Position numbers and translations under genes: made by a program. A DNA stretch of 64,000 bases from Bacteroides eggerthii (GTDB lineage: Bacteria; Bacteroidota; Bacteroidia; Bacteroidales; Bacteroidaceae), in assembly GCF_025146565.1 (NCBI RefSeq), contig NZ_CP102258.1, forward strand, positions 1,210,001 through 1,274,000. Direction: 5' to 3'. Positions 9,116 through 17,455 of this stretch are shown here, piece after piece; within the stretch, counting starts at the first letter, position 1, and every line of letters begins with the position of its first letter. A model generated the notes under the pieces. It worked only from the letters and a program-made list of their open reading frames with translations. It made no database searches and was not told the origin of the DNA.

Positions 9116-12100
9116 TTAGTTCATTTTACAAACCAAACGCTCTAGTTTTTCACTATGGCCCGCAGGTCTGCCGTCAACTAAAATAGTGAGTCCATTGCCA
9201 TGATGATACCGGCTTCCGTATTTATCCCAGATAATGGTGATGTTGCGACCATGATAGCTGACATTGTCTAAACAGAAGTATTCCCATTTGTCGGCTGGGA
9301 TTAGTGGATTCACTTCTATTTTATCGTCAAACCGGGGACGAAGTCCTACCAGACCGGTGATGATCAGATCATTAAAAGTAGAATGGTTGTAATAACGGCT
9401 CCTTTCCCGGTCTCCCATTAGCCAGGCTCCATTCTTCTCGTCTAAATATTCGCCGATGTATGGTCGGCCACGATGATACTGGGATTCTACGTAAAGTTCC
9501 ATCTGATGGAAATAAGTGGAATCGGCTAATATGTCGTTTTGAGGATAGTTATTCAAGAAATTAGCCATAGCAGTCAATGTTTGGGAAGATGCGAAGGGCC
9601 AAATAGCACCGTCCCATTCACATCGTCCTACACCATGTGAACGGAATTGGGGATGACGACGCTCGGCAGTAGTCAATCCGTAAGGAGCGGCAAATCCTTT
9701 TTCATCCATTGTTTGGCGCCATGCTTCCGCATAATGCTGGGCTTCACGATCGGGTAGGTTAAAATACCAAGGAATAAAACCGATTGCTTCGCGTACTGCC
9801 GCACAAGTATCGCCACGAAGAGTCTCGAAGAATTGATGTTTCTCATTCCAAAGTTTATTTTGAACAAGAGTTTTCAGTGAATCAGCTTTCATGCCATACT
9901 TACGCGCCATTTCGGGATTATCGAGTAGGATACCTATGTCAGAGAGCGCTTTAGCATTGGCGTACATATAACTATTGATAGTGGGACGGGCATATTTCTT
10001 TCTGCGCCCGCCGCTGATGGATTCTTCCATACCATCCTGCACATCACCTTGCCAATAAAGCCCATTAGGCAGACGGTGAGTCTTTTCCCAGCGGGAATAT
10101 TCCTTTTCGAGGTCAGGAAGCATATCTTTCAGAAAATCCATGTTCCCGTCCACAAGGTAACGTCCCAGCATTGCATCAATATTCCACGAACTGAATTTTT
10201 CCATCTTTTTCATGGGACCGCCTTCGTTACCTCGATACCAAGTGTGAATAATTTGATCGAGGTATTGAGAGTCGCGTAACCAGCGGCTTTCATAGATATG
10301 ATGACCGATAGCACAGGCTATAAGGTTGTACTTGTCTGCATAGGAACGGTTTACCAAGAACTCAGTCATACCATAGCCTACGGGTGTCTGTTTGATGTGC
10401 TTACGCAGTGTCCACCAGCGATAATAGAACATTTCTTCAAAGTTCTTTTGAGGACAGTCAAATAAAGGAATATTCTTCTCCATCCAGGCCGATGCCTCAC
10501 TGTTTGGGATAGCCTGAGCTATGTTTTCGTCTTCCATGCCGTTGAAATAGTCTACGTAATGTTTGTAGTTGTTATAGTTGAGCACAGCTGCGGAAGCGCT
10601 TACGTCGGTCGATGAAGTTTGGAAATTGGAGATGCTGTATGCTACTAATGGCTCTTGTTCACCAGCATCTGCCAATGTACCGTCCCAATCGGCAGGAGTA
10701 TCAATGGTGGGGAATGTACGGCGTTCACCGGTGCGGAAAGCTATACGCTTAATAGCCGCCACCGGTGCGAAAAACATGCGTTGACCTGCTTTTTTCCCAT
10801 CAATAAATACTTCGGACATACGTTTGGATACGGATAGTATGACCTCGACATGATAGCTTTTACCGGCTTCGTAATTTAGTAATTTGCCGTAGCGCGCCCC
10901 TCCTTTGCTGAGCATGGTACCATCTGGATTAAGATCGATGCGTGCACAAGCTATGCTATTCTCATCGAGAAACTCTATCTGAAGTAACCCTTTATCGTTT
11001 TGGTCTGCTTTAATGTCAAAGGCTACCTTCAATTCTTTGCTGGCAGGAATCTTGCGCTCTATGCGGCAGTAGTCAAAGGGATCGCGATCGCTCATTTTAA
11101 GCCATTTCCCCTCAAGGCTTACGGGGGCCCAAAGAGGAGAATAGAGGTTCCAATCCGTAAGGTCTGCCAATGTTTCGGCTTGACTGAAATCATCTTTTGC
11201 ATGGGCAGTAGCTTCCAGCTGTACAGGCACTTGAATACGTGATACCCACATGTCTTCTTTGTTCACACTGTAACTCAACCAAAGATCACCATCTTCGGGA
11301 ATACCGTTACCTTCTTGGATACCTCGTACGTATTGCGGCCCATGGGATTTATAATTGCCACCGTAGCGCATGCGCGTGATTTCGCCATGTACCAAATTGA
11401 GTGTGGTATAATTGAGTCCGTCTTTACTCAATGAAATGGCTAACGGCCATCGAAACTCGGAAGGGTTATAGACTGTGGCATAAGTACCGTCACTTAAACG
11501 TTGTCCCCAGATTTTGGCATTACTATTTACAAATCCTTTGGCACGTTCTACAGGCTGGTGCCAGGTGAGCCCACCGTCTTTGCTTACGGAAGTCAATGCG
11601 TGTTTCCACAATGCTACAATGTCACCGTTGGGAAGTGTATAGTCACAGTATGCTTTATATCCTTTGTGCAAAGGAATCAACGGATCATTCCGGTCGGCCT
11701 CTTCCACCCATTGCATGCGGTAACGTGGATTGTTTAGAATTTCGTGGCAAGCCTTTACAAATCCCTTATCTTTACTACGGGTAAAATAAGGATAAATCGT
11801 ATTTTTCTCATTGAAGTTGTGGTTATAATAGATAAAATAGATTGGCCCGAAGCTACCGTCTTTGTTGATTTCACGTACGACGCGGCCAATGCCGTTCCCA
11901 TCATTCGGGTCGTCTTTTTTGTCGAGGGCTATGCCATAGTTCCCCATGGCAATCAGCTTTCCGCTTTTGGATGTATAGAACCCTACGCGTTGGTGCATGA
12001 TAGCATCTAAGTTTTTGGCACTGTCTGTACGGCCTTCTTTGGTATAGCCGTCGGGGATGCGGTAAGAAGGAAATAAAATTTCGGGTGCAGTCCAGTTGTA

Positions 12101-12442
12101 ACCGTCTTTAGAGGTGACTAAATATGTGACTGAGGGAGGAACATGCTCATCTTTTGGATCGGAGAGATAATGCATATAGAACTGTCCGTTCCAATAAGCC
12201 ATCATGGATTGATGATTGTATGTCCAGCCGTTGCCATTTTCCTTCGAGGGATGCTCGCGATTGGCACGTACTACCTGAATGTTATGCACGCCTACCACAG
12301 GTGAAAGTTGTCCGTCATGTTCATAGGGATTGGACAACTCAGTACCTGTGTAATGTACGAGTTGGGGTGTCTGAGCTGCTAAGGGAGCTACACCTGTCAT
12401 CAGCGTTATTGCGATAGACAAGAGGTATCTATTCTTTTTCAT
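9116..12442 (-). CDS. Two-domain GH143-GH142-type RG-II enzyme
   Basis: 1108-residue exported protein with a signal peptide (MKKNRYLLSIAITLMTG). Residues ~40-415 form a sialidase-like beta-propeller with repeated SKDG-type strands (TSKDGYNWTAPEIL, VSKDGGLTWHQPV, LSKDGLNYTTL). Residues ~417-600 look like a concanavalin-type jelly roll. From ~625 there is an (alpha/alpha)6 domain of the MGH1-like type (FYYRWWTLRKHIKQTPVGYG, RPTINSYMYANAKALSDIGI, RCEWDGAIWPFASSQTLTAM). This order matches the RG-II enzyme of B. thetaiotaomicron that joins a GH143 Dha hydrolase to a GH142 beta-L-arabinofuranosidase. If right, it acts on RG-II side chains. A two-residue longer start at 12448 is possible. Family call is from architecture, size and neighbours (GH28, GH78, GH43). 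Confidence 0.78.
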   Translation of the reverse strand: MKKNRYLLSIAITLMTGVAPLAAQTPQLVHYTGTELSNPYEHDGQLSPVVGVHNIQVVRANREHPSKENGNGWTYNHQSMMAYWNGQFYMHYLSDPKDEHVPPSVTYLVTSKDGYNWTAPEILFPSYRIPDGYTKEGRTDSAKNLDAIMHQRVGFYTSKSGKLIAMGNYGIALDKKDDPNDGNGIGRVVREINKDGSFGPIYFIYYNHNFNEKNTIYPYFTRSKDKGFVKACHEILNNPRYRMQWVEEADRNDPLIPLHKGYKAYCDYTLPNGDIVALWKHALTSVSKDGGLTWHQPVERAKGFVNSNAKIWGQRLSDGTYATVYNPSEFRWPLAISLSKDGLNYTTLNLVHGEITRMRYGGNYKSHGPQYVRGIQEGNGIPEDGDLWLSYSVNKEDMWVSRIQVPVQLEATAHAKDDFSQAETLADLTDWNLYSPLWAPVSLEGKWLKMSDRDPFDYCRIERKIPASKELKVAFDIKADQNDKGLLQIEFLDENSIACARIDLNPDGTMLSKGGARYGKLLNYEAGKSYHVEVILSVSKRMSEVFIDGKKAGQRMFFAPVAAIKRIAFRTGERRTFPTIDTPADWDGTLADAGEQEPLVAYSISNFQTSSTDVSASAAVLNYNNYKHYVDYFNGMEDENIAQAIPNSEASAWMEKNIPLFDCPQKNFEEMFYYRWWTLRKHIKQTPVGYGMTEFLVNRSYADKYNLIACAIGHHIYESRWLRDSQYLDQIIHTWYRGNEGGPMKKMEKFSSWNIDAMLGRYLVDGNMDFLKDMLPDLEKEYSRWEKTHRLPNGLYWQGDVQDGMEESISGGRRKKYARPTINSYMYANAKALSDIGILLDNPEMARKYGMKADSLKTLVQNKLWNEKHQFFETLRGDTCAAVREAIGFIPWYFNLPDREAQHYAEAWRQTMDEKGFAAPYGLTTAERRHPQFRSHGVGRCEWDGAIWPFASSQTLTAMANFLNNYPQNDILADSTYFHQMELYVESQYHRGRPYIGEYLDEKNGAWLMGDRERSRYYNHSTFNDLIITGLVGLRPRFDDKIEVNPLIPADKWEYFCLDNVSYHGRNITIIWDKYGSRYHHGNGLTILVDGRPAGHSEKLERLVCKMN

Positions 12443-12475
12443 ATACATATAGGAGGTGTTGTTTTACTTTTTGAC

Positions 12476-13402
12476 TTAATAAGCTATTTTCTTCATAGCT
12501 TCGATAATAGATTCCGGTGCCCTGAAAATAGTGCCATGCTTGTGGTCTTTAGGAACACTGATTTCGTTGGTGATATCTGTAAAGTTCACAAAGTCTGTTG
12601 TGCGCATGGCTCCATAGATTTTCTTTTGATATACATCGAAGTATATAAGATAGTTTGTGTCAACCTGAACGACTGTGGGACCTTCAACAAAACTTTCCGT
12701 AAAAGCTTGGCTGGCAGGAGACCAAGGACCCTCGGGCTGTTGGGCGAACGAAATTTTCAGGTTGCGATTGGGACGGGTGTTGTCTTTCAGCACCATCACG
12801 TAGTCTTTTTCCGCCCGCTTGGTAATTACTGCGTCAATCACGCTGAATCCCGGATCAAACAATAACTTAGTGGGTGTGAAGGTGGTGAAGTCTTTTGTTT
12901 TTGTATAGTATAGACGATGATTGTTATTTTCATCTTCAATACCGCGTTCGAATTTCCCTGGGATACACGAAGCCCAAACAATCATCAATTCGTTATTACA
13001 ATCATCATAAAAGAGTTCCGGGGCCCATACGTTGACGGTAGTTGTATCATGCTTCATGACAGGAATGAATTTTTCTTCGCTCCAATTCACCAAATCGGTA
13101 CTATGTGCATAACCGAAGCCTAAATCGCCACGCCAGCTGGTGGTCCATACTAAGTGAAAAACACCATTTGGGGTAGCTACAATGGAAGGATCACGCATGA
13201 TGCGTTGTTTCCCAATTTCGGGTTTGAGCCAGGTACCGGGCAGTGAATCCCAGTGCATGCCGTCTTCGCTATACAGAAAACGGAGGCCATCGGTGGCAGG
13301 CTCATGAAATGAAGTGAATACATAGAGCTGCTTTTCATTTTGATTACACGAAATGAAAAGCAAGGTGAGGACAGCCCATATCAAACAAATAAACTTTTTC
13401 AT
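12476..13402 (-). CDS. GH43-family lipoprotein glycosidase
   Basis: 308-residue five-bladed beta-propeller enzyme with a lipobox (LTLLFISC, Cys19), so likely surface or membrane anchored. Catalytic signatures of GH43 are visible: MRDPSIV supplies the base aspartate, NVWAPELFYDD corresponds to the pKa-tuning region, and FVEGPTVV supplies the acid glutamate. The single short domain resembles the small GH43 enzyme found next to the GH143-GH142 gene in known RG-II loci, which makes an arabinosidase-type activity likely. It is the first gene of a three-gene minus-strand unit, and a copy of the shared 25-base element lies about 60 bases upstream of its start. Confidence 0.85.
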   Translation of the reverse strand: MKKFICLIWAVLTLLFISCNQNEKQLYVFTSFHEPATDGLRFLYSEDGMHWDSLPGTWLKPEIGKQRIMRDPSIVATPNGVFHLVWTTSWRGDLGFGYAHSTDLVNWSEEKFIPVMKHDTTTVNVWAPELFYDDCNNELMIVWASCIPGKFERGIEDENNNHRLYYTKTKDFTTFTPTKLLFDPGFSVIDAVITKRAEKDYVMVLKDNTRPNRNLKISFAQQPEGPWSPASQAFTESFVEGPTVVQVDTNYLIYFDVYQKKIYGAMRTTDFVNFTDITNEISVPKDHKHGTIFRAPESIIEAMKKIAY

Positions 13403-13462
13403 TATTATTTTTTCTTCTGATTATACGTATTGAGTGTAATTGTTATTGTATTTTTCAGAGAA

Positions 13463-13487
13463 GACGAAAAGGAGTTTGGAATGTACT
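13463..13487 (-). promoter_or_regulatory. Putative PUL regulator site 1 (TACA-N15-CGTC)
   Basis: Minus strand begins AGTACATT and ends TTTTCGTC, 25 bases in all, with TACA and CGTC at the conserved positions. It sits upstream of the GH43/GH143-GH142/GH78 unit, about 60 bases before the GH43 start. Confidence 0.65.
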
Positions 13488-13534
13488 CATTACATGATTT
13501 TGATCTGTCTCTTCAATTACATACGAAATTCCCT

Positions 13535-15637
13535 TCAATACTTGAACTCAACTTCTTTACCTGCCGGGATTTCCACTACTTTTATCCCTTTTGAAGAGGG
13601 GATAGACAGATAACCTTTACCGCCGGGACTTTTTACGCGAATTTTCTTTTGGTCCATATAAACGTAGATATCACCTTGTGGGGTAGGTACAGTGCCTTCC
13701 ATCCATTCCAAACCGCCTAAACAGGGAGAGATGGCGTATTCTGCATAACCTGGCTTTGTAGGTTTCACACCCAAATAATACTTACCTAACAAGTAGATAG
13801 GGCTTGCACCCCACGCATGACAAAGACTTTTGCCATAAGGACGACCGTACATAGCCAAATGCTGTGTTCCACTTTCTTCGGGATTATATTTTTCCCAAAA
13901 GCTGGTGGCTCCCTCACGAAGCATTCCTCCCCAATAGGCCTTAATCTCTTTCAGAACTTCAGTTTGCATGCCCATTGAGCAGAGAGCTTCAAGTTCGTAA
14001 AAACGCATATAGGGAGTCGTGATCTTAAGGATACTGTCGTTTAGTAATACACTATGCTTGATGGCCTGTTGCTTTGACTGGTCTAAATAGCCGAAGAATA
14101 CAGAGAACATATTGGAATAACGGGTGATGCTTTCGCTTTGCTGTCCATTACGGCGATTGTGCACTAATGCCTGTTTTTTTTCATTCCAAAAAGCCGGTAA
14201 CAGTTTCTCGCGAAGATCGGTTGCTAAATTATTATACTTTTCTGCATCTTGGGCGCATCCTGCTAAATCGGCACAAAGTGACATTGTCTCTAAACTCTTG
14301 CATAGTAACACCTGTTCAAAGGACAACTCACCGCGTTTGTCCAGATAGCCGTCAGCCCAGTCAACAAATACCCAATCGCCTGTCATACCTTCAACCATAC
14401 CATTCTTATTGGTGCGTCCTAACACATAGTCCATCATGGTTTGCATGCGAGGATAAAGTTGGCTCACGAAATGGCGGTCACCGGTATAGAGGTAATAATC
14501 ATATACACTTAAAAACCAGAAGAAAGTATAGTCCATTATCGTATTAGTGTGGCTGGTTACGGGGTCTTTGCCACGAAGCAGATAAATGGTACGCCGTACG
14601 GTAGGGCTATCGAAGAAAAGGTAGTAATTCATCAGATAACTCTGGATGGCATCACCACTCCAAACCCAACGGTCGCGTTTGATTCCGTCAATAAAAAACT
14701 CGCGTGTGGTAAGGTGCATGGTATAAGCGCCCACTTCCCAAATGCGGTTCATTTCTTTGTCATTGCAGCGGAACGATCCACGATAGTCTACTGGCGCATA
14801 CTCGTAGTCCATTTCTACGTGGTCCACACTGATACCTTTATCGGTAACAACGTAAATGTAGCGAAAAGCTTTACTGTTGCTGAATGTGTAGCTGTCGGCT
14901 GTAGAAAGCAGAACTCGGTCCAAGGTTTCACAATGCTCGGTATCCAATGCTTCTTCAGAACTTTCGCCATAATAGACATTCACCGTACCGTTTCCTTTCA
15001 GCTGTTTCAATACAAGATAACCGAATGTCTCGCGCCCGAAATCGTAAAGTATGCCATCTCGTTTTCTTTCTGATGTTACTGCTTCCATTGGTTTTCGGGG
15101 CAGCTGATAAAGAGACGGACGTTGGTCTTTGGTGTTAAAGTTCCAACAATCGGCATCCAGATAAACTGTGGCTGAGGTGTCACTTGCTTTTCCACTTTCA
15201 TCAATCCACTCCTTGTCTTCATAAGTGACTCGCCATGTACGATCGCTCTTTACAGTTTTTCCATTTACAAAAATAGTCGGTGGCGTAGCTTGATTCCACA
15301 CTTTGATATTAAGACTGTGTATTCCTGCCGGAAGTTTGAACCGGGTGGGCATACCAAATTGTAACTTGCCATCGAGTTTGATGTTGAAGGTGCCTTCTAC
15401 TGCTATTTCAATTTCTTCGGGTTGTGGAAGATTGAGCTGCTTACTGAATTCTACAACTACAAAATGACTGTCTGTTTTCCAGAATGGTGGGAAAAAAGCC
15501 CCACGTTCGGTACGCCGGTTATTCATCTTGTTGCCGAGCCATATTTCATAATCGCCCGGATACCAAATCCATGTTTGAGCAAAGATTGTGGTGCTAAATG
15601 TAAGCGTGCTTAGAAGAATGATGATCTTATTTTTCAT
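13535..15637 (-). CDS. GH78-like alpha-L-rhamnosidase
   Basis: 700-residue protein read from the ATG at 15637, which starts a clean signal peptide (MKNKIIILLSTLTFSTTIFA); an upstream in-frame ATG at 15706 would overlap the preceding GH28 gene and add a basic tail. An N-terminal beta-sandwich (residues ~20-260) precedes the six-hairpin domain with FFIDGIKRDRWVWSGDAIQ, GDWVFVDWADGYL, and the late motif SLCHAWGASPIYLLGKYYLG, as in compact GH78 rhamnosidases. It is shorter than the other GH78 in the window and only distantly similar to it, so the two probably act on different rhamnosyl linkages. It lies 22 bases after the GH28 gene, in the same transcript. Confidence 0.85.
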   Translation of the reverse strand: MKNKIIILLSTLTFSTTIFAQTWIWYPGDYEIWLGNKMNNRRTERGAFFPPFWKTDSHFVVVEFSKQLNLPQPEEIEIAVEGTFNIKLDGKLQFGMPTRFKLPAGIHSLNIKVWNQATPPTIFVNGKTVKSDRTWRVTYEDKEWIDESGKASDTSATVYLDADCWNFNTKDQRPSLYQLPRKPMEAVTSERKRDGILYDFGRETFGYLVLKQLKGNGTVNVYYGESSEEALDTEHCETLDRVLLSTADSYTFSNSKAFRYIYVVTDKGISVDHVEMDYEYAPVDYRGSFRCNDKEMNRIWEVGAYTMHLTTREFFIDGIKRDRWVWSGDAIQSYLMNYYLFFDSPTVRRTIYLLRGKDPVTSHTNTIMDYTFFWFLSVYDYYLYTGDRHFVSQLYPRMQTMMDYVLGRTNKNGMVEGMTGDWVFVDWADGYLDKRGELSFEQVLLCKSLETMSLCADLAGCAQDAEKYNNLATDLREKLLPAFWNEKKQALVHNRRNGQQSESITRYSNMFSVFFGYLDQSKQQAIKHSVLLNDSILKITTPYMRFYELEALCSMGMQTEVLKEIKAYWGGMLREGATSFWEKYNPEESGTQHLAMYGRPYGKSLCHAWGASPIYLLGKYYLGVKPTKPGYAEYAISPCLGGLEWMEGTVPTPQGDIYVYMDQKKIRVKSPGGKGYLSIPSSKGIKVVEIPAGKEVEFKY

Positions 15638-15659
15638 GATGTTTAATTTCCTATTTGAT

Positions 15660-17249
15660 TTATTGATTGGTCGGCTTATACGTTTTTTTGATTGAGTGCG
15701 GAACATTACATTCTTTCACTTCTATTTTTTTGCATTTATCTCCTTCTGCCTCAATAATCAGTTCGTTTTGCGGCATGTCGAAGTTTATGCCTTGTAGAGT
15801 TAGGCGGTTGCAGTCTAATAACTTTATTGTATTGTCTTGGCTGTGAATTATAAGATTTTTCATTTGGAAGTTTTTAGCGTCTTGTAGTGCGCTAATGAGT
15901 TGCTGGCAATGGATGGTGCCATTTTCGATCAAAGTATTGCTGAACGGTATTTCAGGAATACCGTTGGCTGTGAAAAACTGCTTAGATGATTCTACAATGA
16001 AGTCTTTAATGACTGTATTTGAAATGTTTGGAGTTAAATGGTCAACAGCGCGTTCGGGGTATCTGGCTGCCAGTTCGCCCATGTAATAAGCGTTGCCTAA
16101 AAGATCCCATGTAAAAGCTTTGCCTACATTAATCATGCGAAGACGTTCGTAAATGGTATGATTGGAGCCTCCCCCACGATTACGGCGGGTCTTAAAGCGT
16201 ATTCCTGTTCTTGTGCCGTCGAACACGCAGTCGTGAACATAAAGGTTTTTTATCATACCGGCTGTTTCGCTGCCGATAGTGATGCCGCCATGTCCATGCT
16301 GGGCTAATGAATGGCGGATAACAACATTTTCGGTTGCTTTTCCTACACGTAAGCCATCGTCGGCACGTCCGGCTTTTAGTGTGAAGCAATCATCTCCACA
16401 ATTCAAAGTACAATATTCAATAAGTACGTTTTTACATGATTCTATGTCAATCCCATCACCGCTGGGCACTTCTGTGGAATTTACAGTGATTCCCCGGATA
16501 ATGACATTCTCACAATATATGGGAACTACATTCCATAGAGTACTTCGTTCCATGGTTATTCCCTCTATAAGTACGTTACGGCAATTGATAGGAGAGATTG
16601 TTTTGGGACGATAAAAGGTTCTTCCATCCATGCCGTCATATATACGTTGCTCAACAGGCATGTCCCAAGGTATATCTTTTTCTACTACTGATGCGCCGTT
16701 AGGACGCTTACGGATTTCGGCGTCCATATCAGGACCGAGGATGCGCCCTTCGCCTGTGATGGCTATATTCTCTTGGTTATTGGCATAAATGAAAGCGCCG
16801 GGCCCCATGATTTCCACTCCTTCATGTCGTGTGAAGACAGCGGGGAGATAATCTTCGGCACAACCACCGAATACGATTTCTGCGTCACGTGCAATGTGCA
16901 GTTCTACAAAGCTTTTCAGTTCGATGCGTCCCGAAATCCATTTTCCTGCGGGTATGATTACAGTACCGCCTCCCTGACTGCTTAGTTGTTCGATAGTCCG
17001 GTTCACTAGAGTGTGAATGGGAATATCGGCCCTCAACCCTTTGTCGCCCATATTTACAGTACGGTCGGGGAATTGTGGACGTTTGAGCTGGGGGATATTA
17101 AAGTAGGAATTTTGGATAGGAGCAATCTCCTGGGGCATACAATGGGAGCCTACTTCGCTTAAGTTTGGAATGGGAGTACTATTTTGTGCGTTGGCATTGG
17201 TAAAGGTTATAAGACAGGTACTTAGTAAAACGGTAATGTATTTCCTCAT
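15660..17249 (-). CDS. GH28 polygalacturonase-family enzyme
   Basis: 529-residue right-handed beta-helix hydrolase with a signal peptide (MRKYITVLLSTCLITFTNANA). The GH28 active-site series is complete: SGDGIDIES near residue 265, CGDDCFTLKAG near 285 with the paired aspartates, GHGGITIGSE near 316 with the histidine, and GIRFKTRRNRGGG near 350. An N-terminal block with GGGTVIIPAGKWISGRI is typical of the Bacteroides exo-acting clade. It is expected to hydrolyse galacturonosyl linkages of the pectin backbone or of an RG-II side chain. It is the first gene of a minus-strand unit with the GH78 gene, divergent from a GH2 gene, and preceded by a copy of the shared 25-base element. Confidence 0.9.
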   Translation of the reverse strand: MRKYITVLLSTCLITFTNANAQNSTPIPNLSEVGSHCMPQEIAPIQNSYFNIPQLKRPQFPDRTVNMGDKGLRADIPIHTLVNRTIEQLSSQGGGTVIIPAGKWISGRIELKSFVELHIARDAEIVFGGCAEDYLPAVFTRHEGVEIMGPGAFIYANNQENIAITGEGRILGPDMDAEIRKRPNGASVVEKDIPWDMPVEQRIYDGMDGRTFYRPKTISPINCRNVLIEGITMERSTLWNVVPIYCENVIIRGITVNSTEVPSGDGIDIESCKNVLIEYCTLNCGDDCFTLKAGRADDGLRVGKATENVVIRHSLAQHGHGGITIGSETAGMIKNLYVHDCVFDGTRTGIRFKTRRNRGGGSNHTIYERLRMINVGKAFTWDLLGNAYYMGELAARYPERAVDHLTPNISNTVIKDFIVESSKQFFTANGIPEIPFSNTLIENGTIHCQQLISALQDAKNFQMKNLIIHSQDNTIKLLDCNRLTLQGINFDMPQNELIIEAEGDKCKKIEVKECNVPHSIKKTYKPTNQ

Positions 17250-17289
17250 ATTTTTCTTTTTTATAATGGATCGTTACTTTCTAAAAAAT

Positions 17290-17314
17290 GACGTGTGTGT
17301 GCTTTTTTTGTAAT
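17290..17314 (-). promoter_or_regulatory. Putative PUL regulator site 2 (TACA-N15-CGTC)
   Basis: Minus strand begins ATTACAAA and ends ACACGTC with exactly 25-base spacing. It is 41 bases upstream of the GH28 start and faces the GH28-GH78 unit. Confidence 0.6.
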
Positions 17315-17386
17315 GTTTATAAATGGTAATCTTTAAGAAGGATTTGGAAAATGTCTTGTGTTTTGTAGCGAAAATTATGTAAGGCG

Positions 17387-17411
17387 GTTACAAATGTTTG
17401 GCTCTATCGTC
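17387..17411 (+). promoter_or_regulatory. Putative PUL regulator site 3 (TACA-N15-CGTC)
   Basis: Plus strand begins GTTACAAA and ends TATCGTC over 25 bases. It lies 45 bases before the GH2 start at 17456. Together with site 2 it makes this divergent intergenic region carry one outward-facing element per gene. Confidence 0.6.
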
Positions 17412-17455
17412 ATTAATAATGAAACTTATAGATATTTATTAATGAATGTGGTAAT

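Noticed and set aside
9116..12442. N-terminal repeats could mean a sialidase
   Set aside because: The SKDG strands only show a sialidase-like propeller. The fused (alpha/alpha)6 domain and the RG-II neighbours fit a GH143-GH142 enzyme better, and the arginine triad of sialidases was not evident.
15638..15706. Upstream ATG for the second GH78 gene
   Set aside because: It overlaps the GH28 gene and adds a basic tail before an otherwise perfect signal peptide that starts at 15637.
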